NCBI GenBank assembly: GCA_950097015.1
Contig: CATNEN010000001.1
Location: 20,112,001-20,176,000, forward strand
Direction: 5' to 3'
Length of the DNA stretch: 64,000 nt
Source: Macrostomum hystrix
Lineage: Eukaryota > Platyhelminthes > Macrostomidae
A program made the translations under genes and the position numbers. Shown here one piece after another: positions 45,260 through 56,449 of the stretch. Under the pieces are notes generated by a model that was given only the letters and a program-made list of their open reading frames with translations, was not told the origin of the DNA and searched no databases. Each line of letters opens with the position of its first letter. The stretch's first letter is position 1.

Positions 45260-45845
45260 GCGCAACGGAAATCGGACTGCCATTGGAGGTATGGAGGCAG
45301 TTTTATAGCTGGTTTTTACATTGCCCAGAGTATAAAAATGTGAGAGTGGAATCCGCAACGTGGAAAGGTGACAGATATGAGCCGTTTTCTGGCTTCGGAA
45401 CTGGGAAGAGATAAAGCATAAAAACAGAGGGACGGAACTAACAGGGGTATTGTGAGTCGTATGAGCAGATCTGGCACTTAAGTGCTCACCCAGCCAGGCA
45501 TAAATGTTTGCCGATGTGGTGTAAGCGGCGTCAATTCTATCTGGCTATAATTAAACCACCTGTGGCAAATGCATTATCATGCGACTCAAACAGAATGAAG
45601 TAGAAAAAAATTTAAATCGACTACAATTGAGCAAAATTGCAGCAAAAACGATTTTGATGCAAGGAAATATATCGCATCTAAAATACAGAAATGACTATTG
45701 TATATGAGTCTGTTAGGCCAGATGTACACACATGTGTTCAGTCCATGGACAGGGGTCGTCACATGCATCCAAATTCCAATCTAAGCCAAATCTGGTGTCC
45801 CCGGGTGAAGTTGGACTCTCGCACAAGAGTTCTGAGATCGAATCC
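45260..45845. other. Spacer between arrays with SINE debris
   Basis: No gene. Fragments of family A are visible: GCCAGATGTACACACATGTG near 45718 and the tRNA-like head piece GACTCTCGCACAAGAGTTCT then GAGATCGAATCCGCG at 45814-45849. Confidence 0.5.
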
Positions 45846-45847
45846 GC

Positions 45848-46620
45848 GTGACAAGACTACAGAGTGACAAGACTACAGAGTGACAAGACTACAGAGTGAC
45901 GAGACTACAGAGTGACGAGACTACAGAGTGACAAGAGAAAGTGAAAAGGCTACAGAGTGACAAGAGACAACAAAGGGACAAGACTACAGAGTGGCAAGGC
46001 TACAGAGTGACGAGACTACAGAGTGACAAGACTACAGAGTGACAAGAGAAAGTGAAAAGGCTACAGAGTGACAAGACAACAAAGGGACAAGACTACAGAG
46101 TGGCAAGGCTACAGAGTGACGAGACTACAGAGTGACAAGACTACAGAGTGACAAGAGAAAGTGAAAAGGCTACAGAGTGACAAGACAACAAAGGGACAAG
46201 ACTACAGAGTGACAAGACTACAGAGTGACGAGACTACAGAGTGGCAAGACTACAGAGTGGCAAGACTACAGAGTGGCAAGGCTACAGAGTGGCAAGGCTA
46301 CAGAGTGACAAGACAACAAAGGGACAAGACTACAGAGTGACAAGACTACAGAGTGACGAGACTACAGAGTGACAAGACTACAGAGTGACGAGACTACAGA
46401 GTGACAAGAGAAAGTGAAAAGGCTACAGAGTGACAAGACTACAGAGTGACGAGACTACAGAGTGACAAGAGAAAGTGAAAAGGCTACAGAGTGACAAGAC
46501 AACAAAGGGACAAGACTACAGAGTGACGAGACTACAGAGTGACAAGACTACAGAGTGACGAGACTACAGAGTGGCAAGACTACAGAGTGACGAGACTACA
46601 GAGTGACAAGACTACAGAGT
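45848..46620. repeat. Second block of the 16-bp GACTACAGAGTGACAA array
   Basis: About 47 units with GACGAG, AGAAAGTGAAAAGG and GACAACAAAGGGACAA variants copied in blocks. It begins exactly at a SINE head fragment and ends AAGCTGGACAGCAGGACAAT next to another SINE fragment. Confidence 0.94.
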
Positions 46621-46639
46621 GAAAAGCTGGACAGCAGGA

Positions 46640-46685
46640 CAATCGAGGCCCCTTTTTGGGCGCAGCCGCGGAGAGAGCAGAGCGA
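46640..46685 (+). mobile_element. SINE family A fragment
   Basis: GGGCGCAGCCGCGGAGAGA, the head-body junction of the family, follows the array end directly. Confidence 0.5.
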
Positions 46686-46689
46686 AGTC

Positions 46690-47320
46690 AGCATAAAATA
46701 CATCTAGATGTGAGTGTATTGTCGAGTGGAATATTTAACTACACATCAATAGATTCGCAAAACAAATAACGGCATAATATTTAGGTTCAGTTTATTTGTC
46801 AGAAAGAACATTTACAGCCAAAAGAATTTCACAGCCGCTCTGCCAGACCTCTTGACTCTGACGCTGTGGACGTGTTTTAAAAAACCGGGTGTCAATCCAA
46901 CCAGAGTGCTGACATCTACCCTAGCAACCCTTGTCATCCCTCCTCCACGCCACTTCCCAAGCCGTCAAGCCCCTCCCCCTACCAAAAGTGTATAATCTTG
47001 ATCCTAGCTGATGGCGAAAGTAGGGAGAACCGTTTTTTTCAAGAGAACATGTAGATTCTATGCGATGATTAGAAGGGATATATTTCCTCTGGCCTGGAAA
47101 CAATTACCACCCAATAGACAACCTGAAAACAGCAGAATGGAAAGACATATAGTCTTCCTCTTTAGCTCATTGCTGATCTTTTACTGCAGATGCATCTGGG
47201 AATCATGCAGCTACGATAGCAGTAATACTAACATTAGCATTTGCCTTTTTTATTAGTAATATTTTTAGACGGGGGTGAGTTGCAGAGAGGTCTTACGTAG
47301 TCTAACGCGTTTAACGCCAC
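46690..47320. other. Spacer between SINE fragments
   Basis: No gene or repeat family recognised; mixed composition. Confidence 0.35.
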
Positions 47321-47324
47321 ATTC

Positions 47325-47605
47325 ATTTTCGGGGCGCAGCCGCGGAGAGAAGGCTTAGGAGCTTGTCGTACAATTTACGCCCTCGAGGACCAACCTCCAG
47401 GGCACAGTGATAGTGTACAATGCTGACGATGAGATGTACACACTTGTGTGAGCGTGTGCCTGCGTATGCAGTATCTGTGCGTGTGTGCTCAGGAGTCAGC
47501 GAAATGGGCAGAATTGCCACCTCGCTGGCTGCCGGTCCAGTGTCACCAAATGATGTGCCATTGCCCGCCGCCCTCCTGCAATAATTATTATTGCTATATT
47601 TTCAA
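47325..47605 (+). mobile_element. SINE family A copy, plus orientation
   Basis: The cleanest body copy: TTTTCGGGGCGCAGCCGCGG, ACAATTTACGCCCTCGAGGA, GTACACACTTGTGTGAGCG, CAGGAGTCAGCGAAATGGGC, TCACCAAATGATGTGCCATT, then CCTCCTGCAATAATTATTAT and TGCTA. The tail is an ATT repeat. It lacks the tRNA-like head. Confidence 0.75.
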
Positions 47606-47866
47606 ACTGGTTGCTAAGGACCGGCCTGCCCAAGTCGGACGTCGTCCACCTGCTGAGAAGAGTCGGCGGCACCCGGAGAGACGGCTGTCCGCAACCGGCT
47701 ACGCTGACGATCTCGCGCTGCTGTCATCGGTGTCTTCACGGTGCCCTACGACCTGCCGGCCGAGAACACATACCGAGGCGACGCCGGCGATCCAATCCTG
47801 CCGATCCGCTGCCAGAGCTTCGTGTGCCTCGGAGGCCTCGTGCCGGATGTCGCCGACGACCTGGTG
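47606..47866 (+). pseudogene. Non-LTR retrotransposon reverse-transcriptase fragment
   Basis: Translates to pieces typical of LINE reverse transcriptase: TGYADDLALLS (the YADD catalytic motif), then shortly after FTVPYDLPAENTYRGDAGDP, and CLGGLVPDVADDL. In intact elements the YADD motif and the later segment are separated by roughly 40-70 residues, so an internal deletion has joined them here, and the pieces lie in different frames. A dead fragment, cut off on the right by the array. Confidence 0.65.
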
Positions 47867-48082
47867 GTCCAGCTTGTCACTCTATCCAGCTTGTCACTCT
47901 GTCCAGCTTGTCACTCTGTCCAGCTTGTCACTCTGTCCAGCTTGTCACTCTGTCCAGCTTGTCACTCTGTCCAGCTTGTCACTCTGTCCAGCTTGTCACT
48001 CTGTCCAGCTTGTCACTCTGTCCAGCTTGTCACTCTGTCCAGCTTGTCACTCTGTCCAGCTTGTCACTCTGTCCAGCTTTTC
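47867..48082. repeat. 17-bp CCAGCTTGTCACTCTGT minisatellite (inverse of the 45.0 kb array)
   Basis: Twelve to thirteen units, the exact reverse complement of AAGCTGGACAGAGTGAC at 45036-45255. Confidence 0.95.
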
Positions 48083-48084
48083 AC

Positions 48085-48278
48085 TCTATGGTATTTTCAC
48101 TCTTTAGTCTTGTCACTCGACCTGTAGTCTTGTCACTCGACCTGTAGTCTTGTCACTCGACCTGTAGTCTTGTCACTCGACCTGTAGTCTTGTCACTCGA
48201 CCTATAGTCTTGTCACTCGACCTGTAGTCTTGTCACTCGACCTGTAGTCTTGTCACTCGACCTGTAGTCTTGTTACTC
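48085..48278. repeat. 20-bp TAGTCTTGTCACTCGACCTG minisatellite
   Basis: Nine near-perfect units. Its reverse complement (CAGGTCGAGTGACAAGACTA) is related to the GACTACAGAGTGACAA unit of 43.6-46.6 kb. Confidence 0.94.
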
Positions 48279-48282
48279 GACA

Positions 48283-48370
48283 AAGAGGTACAGATGTGTG
48301 TGTACATCTGCCCACGACTTTCTCATCGTCAGGCAGTGTGCAATCTGACAGCGCCTTGGGTGTGCATTGT
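48283..48370 (-). mobile_element. SINE family A fragment
   Basis: GTGTGTACATCTGCCCACGA, TTTCTCATCGTCAGGCAGTG and GCGCCTTGGGTGTGC match the middle of the family in minus orientation. It abuts the array. Confidence 0.55.
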
Positions 48371-48374
48371 CCCA

Positions 48375-48955
48375 AGTATAGTTACTGAATGTGTAGTAGT
48401 CGCTACTGTGGGTGATTTATAACTATACGAGCAAAGAAAACGAGCATTGTCGATATTGCTTGATATGTAATCGAATTCCTGCTGTTGATGTTGTGCACTT
48501 TTATAGCCCAATTACCCAATGTAAGAAGACTGCATGAGAGTGTCTGGAGTGACTGTACTAAATAAATACATAAAAAGCTAGTCCACGATTTTCTACTATA
48601 AAATCTACATTAAATTGGAAATACGAGAGTTGCTAAGGATATGCGAACGAAATTTCCAATAAATTGTAAGATGAGGATAGTGTGTGGGTGGGAAATTTAA
48701 GATAAGAGCCTAGCTGATAGATATATTGTGAACTCATATTTTGCTCACACAACTCCTTATCAATTATTGGTGCCCCCTGCTAATGTTGTGATTCGATTCA
48801 GCACAGCTGTGGCATTGGTCTCATCATTATTTGATTTCCTTTTGCTCCAAGGGACACAAATTTTCTGTCCCAATGTCAGCTAGCATTTTGGCGATCTGAT
48901 CAAAGGGTTTCACATTGCGATAATTTGATTTTAATATTAATACTCGGCAGAATCG
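48375..48955. other. AT-rich intergenic DNA
   Basis: No gene, RNA or repeat recognised. Confidence 0.35.
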
Positions 48956-48959
48956 ACTA

Positions 48960-49605
48960 ATGCTTTCTCTTAACATCTACTCACATTAAGATAAACATCT
49001 CAACCTTATTATCTACCCACGTCTAGTAGATAAGCTTCTCAATCAACTAATCTACTCACATCTAGATAAGCATCTCAAACTTATTATCTACCCACATCTA
49101 GTACATAAGCTTCTCAATCATATAATCTACTCACATCTAGATAAGCATCTCAAACTTATTATCTACCCACGTCTAGTACATAAGCTTCTCAATCAACTAA
49201 TCTACTCACATCTAGATAAGCATCTCATTCTTATTATCTACCCACATCTAGTAGATAAGCTTCTCAATCAAATAATCTACTCACATCTAGATAAGCATCT
49301 CATTCTTATTATCTACCCACGTCTCGTACATAAGCTTCTCAATCAAATAATCTACTCACATCTAGATAAGCATCTCGTTCTTATTATCTACCCACATCTA
49401 GTAGATAAGCTTCTCAATCTTATAATCTACTCACATCTAGTAGATAAGCATCTCAATATTATATTCTACCCACATCTAGATAAGCATCTCAATCTTATAA
49501 TCTACCTACATCTAGATAAGCATCTCAATCTTATAATCTACCCACATCTAGATAAGCTTCTCAATCATATAATCTATTTGCATCTATATGAGCTTCTCAT
49601 ACCTG
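48960..49605. repeat. ~35-bp CATCTAGATAAGCATCTCA minisatellite with a 70-bp dimer
   Basis: Units alternate ATCTACTCACATCTAGATAA + GCATCTCAA and ATCTACCCACATCTAGTAGA + TAAGCTTCTCAATC, so the period is dimeric (about 70). It decays to monomers near the right end. Confidence 0.9.
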
Positions 49606-49609
49606 TATT

Positions 49610-51200
49610 CGCGTTAGCTTAATTAAAACTCATGTCTAAAACATAAACGCGAATAGGTTTCTGTAATCAGTTTTGGTAAACACGTGAAAATGACATGTCT
49701 TTTAAGGGTTAATTAGCAAAATATATAATCTAACCTTCAATTTATGATTGTACTGGCAGACAGAAACAACACGTGACAATTAGTATATATAAGAAGATAC
49801 TTGCTCCTGTTCATCGTACATGCTTTTTGACTTCAAAGCCTTTGAATCTTGACACAAATTATCCATAATTATTCTATAAACAATGCGAGCACATTTTAAA
49901 CAATGCACTACACTTATAGACATAAGTGTCCCCAACTAAATTCGTAAAAAAGTCGAAAAATTCACAATTGACTTCAAACAAAACACACTGAAAACACAGC
50001 TTACATTTGAGTAAGTGTATTGTAATTCAAGAAAATTAGTTTTATTTAATTCTTTTTAAAGAAATTTGTTGACCTATAGTTTGTCCTGTGAAGTGGCAGC
50101 CTTCCAAAGTTTATGTTTTTTGGCTCAATATAAACTAGCAGCGCTTTTGTTGAAAGGAGTAAAACAAATTATATATATTAACAAAAATATGAAAAAGCAC
50201 AGAAATATGTTAAGCAAGCAGTAAATTCATCGGAAAAAAAACAGAAAATATTAAGACAAGGACTGTGGCACAAGTCAGGGCCAATAGGGGTAGAGATGCG
50301 ACTGTTTAATTTCGACTGTATTGGAGCTAAAGAAACATTTGCGTCCATCATGGAGGGCAGGGAAGTGTGACGATGCTAAAAGTACACTGGCAAAAGTACA
50401 TTTCTGATTAAGGCGTAGAAGGGAGCTGGAGAAAGCACTGGTTGATAACTAAAAACAAAAGAAATAATAATTATATATAGAACTGAGAGGTCCAGAAAAT
50501 CAGTTTAAAGCACTGGACACTCGCTTGTGACAAAAGAGAGAAAATTATTGGTTAAAACAGAACGAAAATTGCACCATTTCTAATTTCACCTATTTGTTTA
50601 TTCGCTTACGATATGTCAACGCAAATCTTAACATTCAATACTCAATGTTGCTGCAATCTACCTTTTAATTTGTTGCTAGCAATGCAAAGCTTTGGCATAA
50701 AGGTCTGCGTCCTGAGCAGCAAAATCGGCACAAAATGAAAGCAGGGCAATGGGTGAAAAACTAAAAATCAGGTTTTGGTTCGGATAGGAAGAGCTCGGTT
50801 GATGGGAAGAATAGCGAAATAAAATTGCCAGTCAGAGGACAGCGGGTTTAGTCGCCGTCGAAATTGCACATGTGGCAGTGAGTTATGCAATGTAGTATTG
50901 GCTTTAATAGTCAGTTTTAGCACAGGTGAATCAAATAAGCTTAATAACACAATATCAATTTACAAGCGAGACATTTCAACAAAAAAACTCATTTTCCACG
51001 GATAATTTTCCAACTGTCCTACTTAGAGTAGAGGAGTTCAAGAAAAAGCCGATTCGACAATCCAACATCGCGAATAACACCAAATGTCAGTTGCAGACTA
51101 CTAATAACTTACCTGCTACGTGAGTAGACACGAGAGTACATTTTCCAATGAATTTTTTAGAAAAATAATTCGAGATATTTGTGAAAAATGCACACAACAA
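49610..51200. other. AT-rich region 3' of the CD36-family gene
   Basis: Low GC, no coding evidence; it probably includes the 3' UTR of the minus-strand gene at 51206. Confidence 0.4.
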
Positions 51201-51205
51201 GCTCG

Positions 51206-52816
51206 CTAAACAATGTGCGACTCCCTCAGCGTGGTGTCCTGCAGCCTACAAATGAGGCTGCTCTCCGGCGAGGTGAGGCTGTCGTGCGCCGACTTCTGAT
51301 TCAAAACAATCAGCCGGCTCTGTCTCTGGCGTCGGCCGCGTCTTCGTCTGGCCAGCAGGCTGCAGGTCAGAGCTACAGCCGAGATCCACACAATGCCCAG
51401 AGCGATGATCACCCACTGGGCCAGGCCGACGATTTGAATCGGCGCCAACAGGTAGGACTTGAACTGGCCAGCCGAGACCGGATCGATGCGGCCAGACTCA
51501 TTCAACCACATCAGCGGCAGCATGAGCATGGGGTCCGCCAGCTTCTCAGTGTCGCTGAATCCCTCCACCCGTTCCAGCATGATGTTCATCTGCATGCGAC
51601 GCTGCGCGCTAATCACAAAGCCGGTGTTTGGCTCAACGCAGATCATTGTGCCGAACTCTTCTTCGCTTGGCTGCATGCCGATGACAGCCTTGGCGTAGGT
51701 TGGCGCCCCGGTGAAGTGCGGAGAGGAGATGGCCAAGGGTACGCCGCCTTTGCACAGGCTGATGTTGAGCACACCGGAGTCTAGACAGCCAGCCTCTGAG
51801 CAGTAAGCACGATTCTCTGGCCTGAGCGTGGCGTTCAGCATGATTTCTGGCGACGGTCGGAAGCCGAGCGCTGGAATGCCTTCAACATCGGTCGGCTGAT
51901 CGTAGACTAGCTGCAGGGAGCGACAGATGTCAATGCTAAAGATGTCCAGGTTAGACTTGGGTGTCACTCCGGGGCCGAACATGCTGCCATCCGTGCCCAC
52001 AATCTTGTTAGCCTGCGCGTCTGGCCAGATACTTATCGACGGCTCGCCGTTGTACAGCTGCACCCTGTTAAAACTGGACAGGTTGCCTCGACCAGTTTGA
52101 ACCAGAAACTGGCCCTTGTGCGTGTTGTTAGTGCCAATGAACAGGCCTGTGGTGGTTTGGAAGGCCATTCTGGGCATAAAGCGTCGAACGATGCCTTCTA
52201 CAACCTTGAGTGCGCCATCAGTGTAGCCGTGGAGTATCTCGGAGGCGGGTCTGGTGATGAACAGGCCGCCGCTCCGCTGCGCAAACAGCCTGCCAGCCAT
52301 GACGCGATAGTGCGAGGACACAGGCTTCATTCTGATGCTTGTCACCGCGTAGGGCATGTTGACGGATGTGATCATGAGGCTGGAGATATTGCCACAGGAA
52401 CTCTCGGGCAGGTAGAAGAACTGTTGGTACTCCACAAAGGACACCGTGTCATTCGGATAGAATGTAATGTTGGCCTTGTAGCGGCGTTCCGCAAATGCGA
52501 ACGGGCCAACCTGTTGAAGGACGGGCCGCTCGCCGCGAGTGACCTCTTTAGGGTTCGTGACATTCCACAGCCAGATCTGGAAGGTGATCTTGTTCGGCGG
52601 CTCGGACCAGCCGCGGTAGGACATGGATCCATTGGCTAGCGGCATCAGCACCTTCAGCTGCTCTTGGAAGACATAATCAAAGACAAACGTGATGCCAACG
52701 CCGACGGCGATGCAAAGCAGGGCTAGGAGCCCGCAGCAGCAGCCGGCGCAGCGGCGGATGCAGCGCCTGCAGTCTCGGCTCTGCTTTCGGCCAATCACAG
52801 CCGGCTGTGAGGGCAT
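51206..52816 (-). CDS. CD36 / LIMP-2 family scavenger receptor, single exon, 536 residues
   Basis: An intact intronless reading frame with ATG at 52814-52816. The Cys/Arg-rich N-terminal cytosolic piece is followed by a membrane helix at about residues 24-50 (LLALLCIAVGVGITFVFDYV). The long luminal/extracellular domain carries CD36 hallmarks: WLWNVTNPKEV, VLQQVGPFAF, LFIGTNNTHKGQF, IVGTDGSMFGP, IDICRSLQLVY, SPHFTGAPTYA. It has many N-glycosylation sites and paired cysteines. A second membrane helix (VIIALGIVWISAVALTC) and a ~50-residue basic cytosolic tail follow. Family members bind lipoproteins, lipids or lysosomal enzymes at the cell surface or lysosome membrane; size and tail fit the SCARB1/SCARB2 group. 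No short lysosomal DERAPLI-like end is seen. Animal relatives usually have many introns, so the single exon is notable. Confidence 0.92.
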   Translation of the reverse strand: MPSQPAVIGRKQSRDCRRCIRRCAGCCCGLLALLCIAVGVGITFVFDYVFQEQLKVLMPLANGSMSYRGWSEPPNKITFQIWLWNVTNPKEVTRGERPVLQQVGPFAFAERRYKANITFYPNDTVSFVEYQQFFYLPESSCGNISSLMITSVNMPYAVTSIRMKPVSSHYRVMAGRLFAQRSGGLFITRPASEILHGYTDGALKVVEGIVRRFMPRMAFQTTTGLFIGTNNTHKGQFLVQTGRGNLSSFNRVQLYNGEPSISIWPDAQANKIVGTDGSMFGPGVTPKSNLDIFSIDICRSLQLVYDQPTDVEGIPALGFRPSPEIMLNATLRPENRAYCSEAGCLDSGVLNISLCKGGVPLAISSPHFTGAPTYAKAVIGMQPSEEEFGTMICVEPNTGFVISAQRRMQMNIMLERVEGFSDTEKLADPMLMLPLMWLNESGRIDPVSAGQFKSYLLAPIQIVGLAQWVIIALGIVWISAVALTCSLLARRRRGRRQRQSRLIVLNQKSAHDSLTSPESSLICRLQDTTLRESHIV

Positions 52817-52837
52817 TCTCTCTCGCTCACACAGCTA

Positions 52838-52862
52838 AACTGCGACTCTGAAACCAGTGACA
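52838..52862 (-). promoter_or_regulatory. Possible trans-splice acceptor upstream of the CD36-family gene
   Basis: On the minus strand TTTGTCACTGGTTTCAG precedes AGTCGCAGTTTAGC, about 38 bases before the ATG. It resembles the acceptors of the plus-strand genes but is farther from the start. Confidence 0.3.
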
Positions 52863-52930
52863 AAGCCGCAGAGGCAGGGTCGGCTTAAAGCTCGGTTAAC
52901 AAGAGACGCGCGGCCTTTCAAATCACTCCA

Positions 52931-52938
52931 AATATATA
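52931..52938 (-). promoter_or_regulatory. TATA-like sequence upstream of the CD36-family gene
   Basis: TATATATT on the minus strand, about 115 bases upstream of the ATG. It is an alternative to trans-splicing as the 5' end determinant. Confidence 0.3.
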
Positions 52939-52939
52939 C

Positions 52940-53935
52940 GTACTGAGGAGAGACAGGGCGACCAAGGGAGCGATCTAAGAAAATTGTGGACACAACGTCA
53001 GCTCTGAAATAGTAGCTGGCGGTGCAGATTATGTGCAGCGATTGGATCTCTGAGAGGGTCTGAACTGTATACCCTGCCTCTCTCTCTCTTTGGCACTGCT
53101 TTGCTTTCGTGCAAATTATAATATTCCGTTGGTCTCGGGGATAAGATAAGATATTAGGTATTCGGTTGCGGCCGGGAAAAACTCCAGGTATTTGGAGCAG
53201 CCGGGGCGGCAGCAACAGCAGCAGCAACAGAAACAGGAAAAAAATGTGAGTAGAAAACGTCATTGTTAGCAACTATTGCGATCGGATGTCAGAAATCTAA
53301 TATCGCCCACCTAAATGTAAATATGTGACTCAATTGAGCAGTGAAGCAAATAATCTAGATTAGAAATCAGAGAATTAGAAATTAAGATTCTTATGAGACT
53401 ACTGTACATAGAGACCAGTTTACAGCTCATAGTAGCTGATAAACAAAGCCTAACACTGTGCAAAAGTTACACTTCAAGGTCGAGTACTCAAGTCAAACAC
53501 TGACAAACAGTTGACAGCTGGAAAGTGGAGCTTGTAAGCTTTAAGCCGAGAAAAAGATCTTGCGAATCGACTCACTGACCGATAAGAGCGAGTGTTGCAG
53601 AGCATTCGGTGGGGACAATGTCTTTACCTACATAGGCCCATTATCTAATCAATTCTATCAAGCGAGCTATTATATGTACGCTGTCACAGCTCAATGGTGA
53701 GATTGAGCTGATTTGCTAAAGCACAGCCTTCATAACAGTTCAGTTTCTGAATGTGTGAAACGTGCTTCTTATGCCAATTCTAATCTATTTGAGTGTTTTT
53801 ATACATCTGGTCAGTTAAATTTTATAATTTCTTTACGAGTAAGTATTCATAGACCAATTCGATGCTAAACACTACCTGATGAAACTCTCGGAGGATTGAA
53901 GACTGCCTGAAAATTCAGAGCACTAAAAACCTCAT
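52940..53935. other. Intergenic flank
   Basis: No gene recognised. A GCAGCAACAGCAGCAGCAAC run lies at about 53208-53228. Confidence 0.35.
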
Positions 53936-53939
53936 TATT

Positions 53940-55965
53940 GGGGAGAATGACAGATCAACCTGAGGATTTAGGAGAGGATGACACTTCAACCTGAGGATTT
54001 GGGAGAGGATGACACATCAACCTGAGGATTTGGGACAGGATGACACATCAGCCTGAGGATTTGGGAGAGGATCACACATCAACCTGAGGATTTGGGAGAG
54101 GATGACACATCAACCTGAGGATTTGGGAGAGGATGACACATCAGCCTGAGGATTTGGGGAGGATCACACATCAAAGTGAGGATTTGGGAGAGGATGACAC
54201 ATCAACCTGAGGATCTGGAGAGGATGACACATCAATCTGAGGATTTGGGAGAGGATCACACATCAAACGGAGGATCTGGAGAGGATGACACATCAACCTG
54301 AGGATTTGGGGAGGATCACACAGCAAACCTGAGAATCTGGAGAGGATGACACATCAACCTGAGGATTTGGGAGAGGATCACACATCAAACTGAGGATTTG
54401 GGAGAGGATGACACATCAACATGAGGATTTGGGGAGGATCACACATCAAAACTGAGAATCTGGAGAGGATCACACATCAAACTGAGGATTTGGGAGAGGA
54501 TGACACATCAACCTGAGGATTTGGGGAGGATGACACATCAACCCGAGGATCTGGAGAGGATCACACATCAAACTGAGGATTTGGGAGAGGATGACACATC
54601 AACCTGAGGATTTGGGGAGGATGACACATCAAACTGAGGATTTGGGAGAGGATGACACATCAACCTGAGGATTTGGGGAGGATGACACATCAACCTGAGG
54701 ATCTGGAGAGGATCACACATCAAACTGAGGATTTGGGAGAGGATGACACATCAACCTGAGGATTTGGGGAGGATGACACATCAACCTGAGGATCTGGAGA
54801 GGATCACACATCAACCTGAGGATTTGGGGAGGATCACACATCAACCTGAGGATTTGGGGAGGATCACACATCAAACTGAGGATTTGGGGAGGATCACACA
54901 TCAACCTGAGGATTTGGGGAGGATCACACATCAACCTGAGGATTTGGGGAGGATCACACATCAACCTGAGGATTTGGGGAGGATCACACATCAAACTGAG
55001 GATTTGGGGAGGATCACACATCAAACCTGAGGATCTGGAGAGGATGACACATCAAACTGAGGATTTGGGGAGGATCACACATCAAACCTGAGGATCTGGA
55101 GAGGATGACACATCAAACTGAGGATTTGGGGAGGATCACACATCAAACCTGAGGATCTGGAGAGGATGACACATCAACCTGAGGATTTGGGAGAGGATGA
55201 CACTTCAACCTGAGGATTTGGGAGAGGATGACACTTCAACCTGAGGATTTGGGGAGGATCACACTTCAACCTGAGGATCTGGAGAGGATGACACATCAAC
55301 CTGAGGATTTGGGAGAGGATGACACTTCAACCTGAGGATTTGGGAGAGGATGACACTTCAACCTGAGGATTTGGGGAGGATCACACTTCAACCTGAGGAT
55401 CTGGAGAGGATGACACATCAACCTGAGGATTTGGGAGAGGATGACACTTCAACCTGAGGATTTGGGGAGGATCACACTTCAACCTGAGGATCTGGAGAGG
55501 ATGACACATCAACCTGAGGATTTGGGAGAGGATGACACTTCAACCTGAGGATTTGGGAGAGGATCACACTTCAACCTGAGGATCTGGAGAGGATGACACA
55601 TCAACCTGAGGATTTGGGAGAGGATGACACTTCAACCTGAGGATTTGGGAGAGGATGACACTTCAACCTGAGGATTTGGGGAGGATCACACATCAAACTG
55701 AGGATCTGGGGAGGATCACACATCAAACTGAAGAATTTGGGGAGGATCACACATCAACCTGAGGATTTGGGGGAGGATCACACATCAAACTGAGGATTTG
55801 GGGAGGATCACACATTAAACCTGAGGATCTGGAGAGGATGACACATCAACCTGAGGATTTGGGGAGGATGACACATCAACCTGAGGATTTGGGAGAGGAT
55901 GACACATCAACCTGAGGATTTGGGGAGGATGACACATCAACCTGAGGATCTGGGATTGTGTTACC
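53940..55965. repeat. ~28-31-bp CCTGAGGATTTGGGGAGGAT minisatellite, 2 kb
   Basis: About 69 units built on CCTGAGGATTTGGGGAGGAT and CACACATCAA, mixing GGGAGAGGATGACA, GGGGAGGATCACA and CTGGAGAGGATGACA versions. The versions occur in repeated blocks of three to five units (for example 55190-55300, 55315-55415, 55430-55505). Confidence 0.95.
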
Positions 55966-55969
55966 TAAC

Positions 55970-56445
55970 CGAGGATGTCGGAGGACAAAAACACTTCTGC
56001 AGTTTAAGAGCAACAGGTCTGTCACTAAGACTGCAAGTGGAGCAATACTAAAGTTATTTATTTACTTTTTTAAATTACTTTTCGAAGTACGCGGGTACTT
56101 GAATCAACAAAGTTAGGCCAAGCAGGCTTTAAAATCAGTAGCTTGCCAATTTAGCATAGATTGATAAAATCTAAACTTTGAACAGCTAAAATTTTATTCG
56201 AATGCATAAAACCTGGTTTGTTTACCTGGAAACAGTTTATAGCTTACACCTGGCTTGACAGACCGTATGGTATTAAAGATAATTATATAACTGACTTTGT
56301 GAATCTAGTTGATGACAAACTCAGGTTCGAATTTGCAAGCACTTTGTGCGTTTGAAACTTGCCAAGTATATACAGGTACTAACTAAGTACTGCTAGTCTT
56401 ACAAATTACAGACAAACATGGTTTGAGATTTTTTTATTGTAACCC
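55970..56445. other. Spacer between arrays
   Basis: AT-rich sequence, no gene recognised. Confidence 0.35.
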
Positions 56446-56449
56446 AAAT

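Noticed and set aside
52835-53272. 145-codon minus-strand frame upstream of the CD36-family gene
   Set aside because: Low-complexity Leu-rich stretch from CAG/CTG repeats; no start context or homology.
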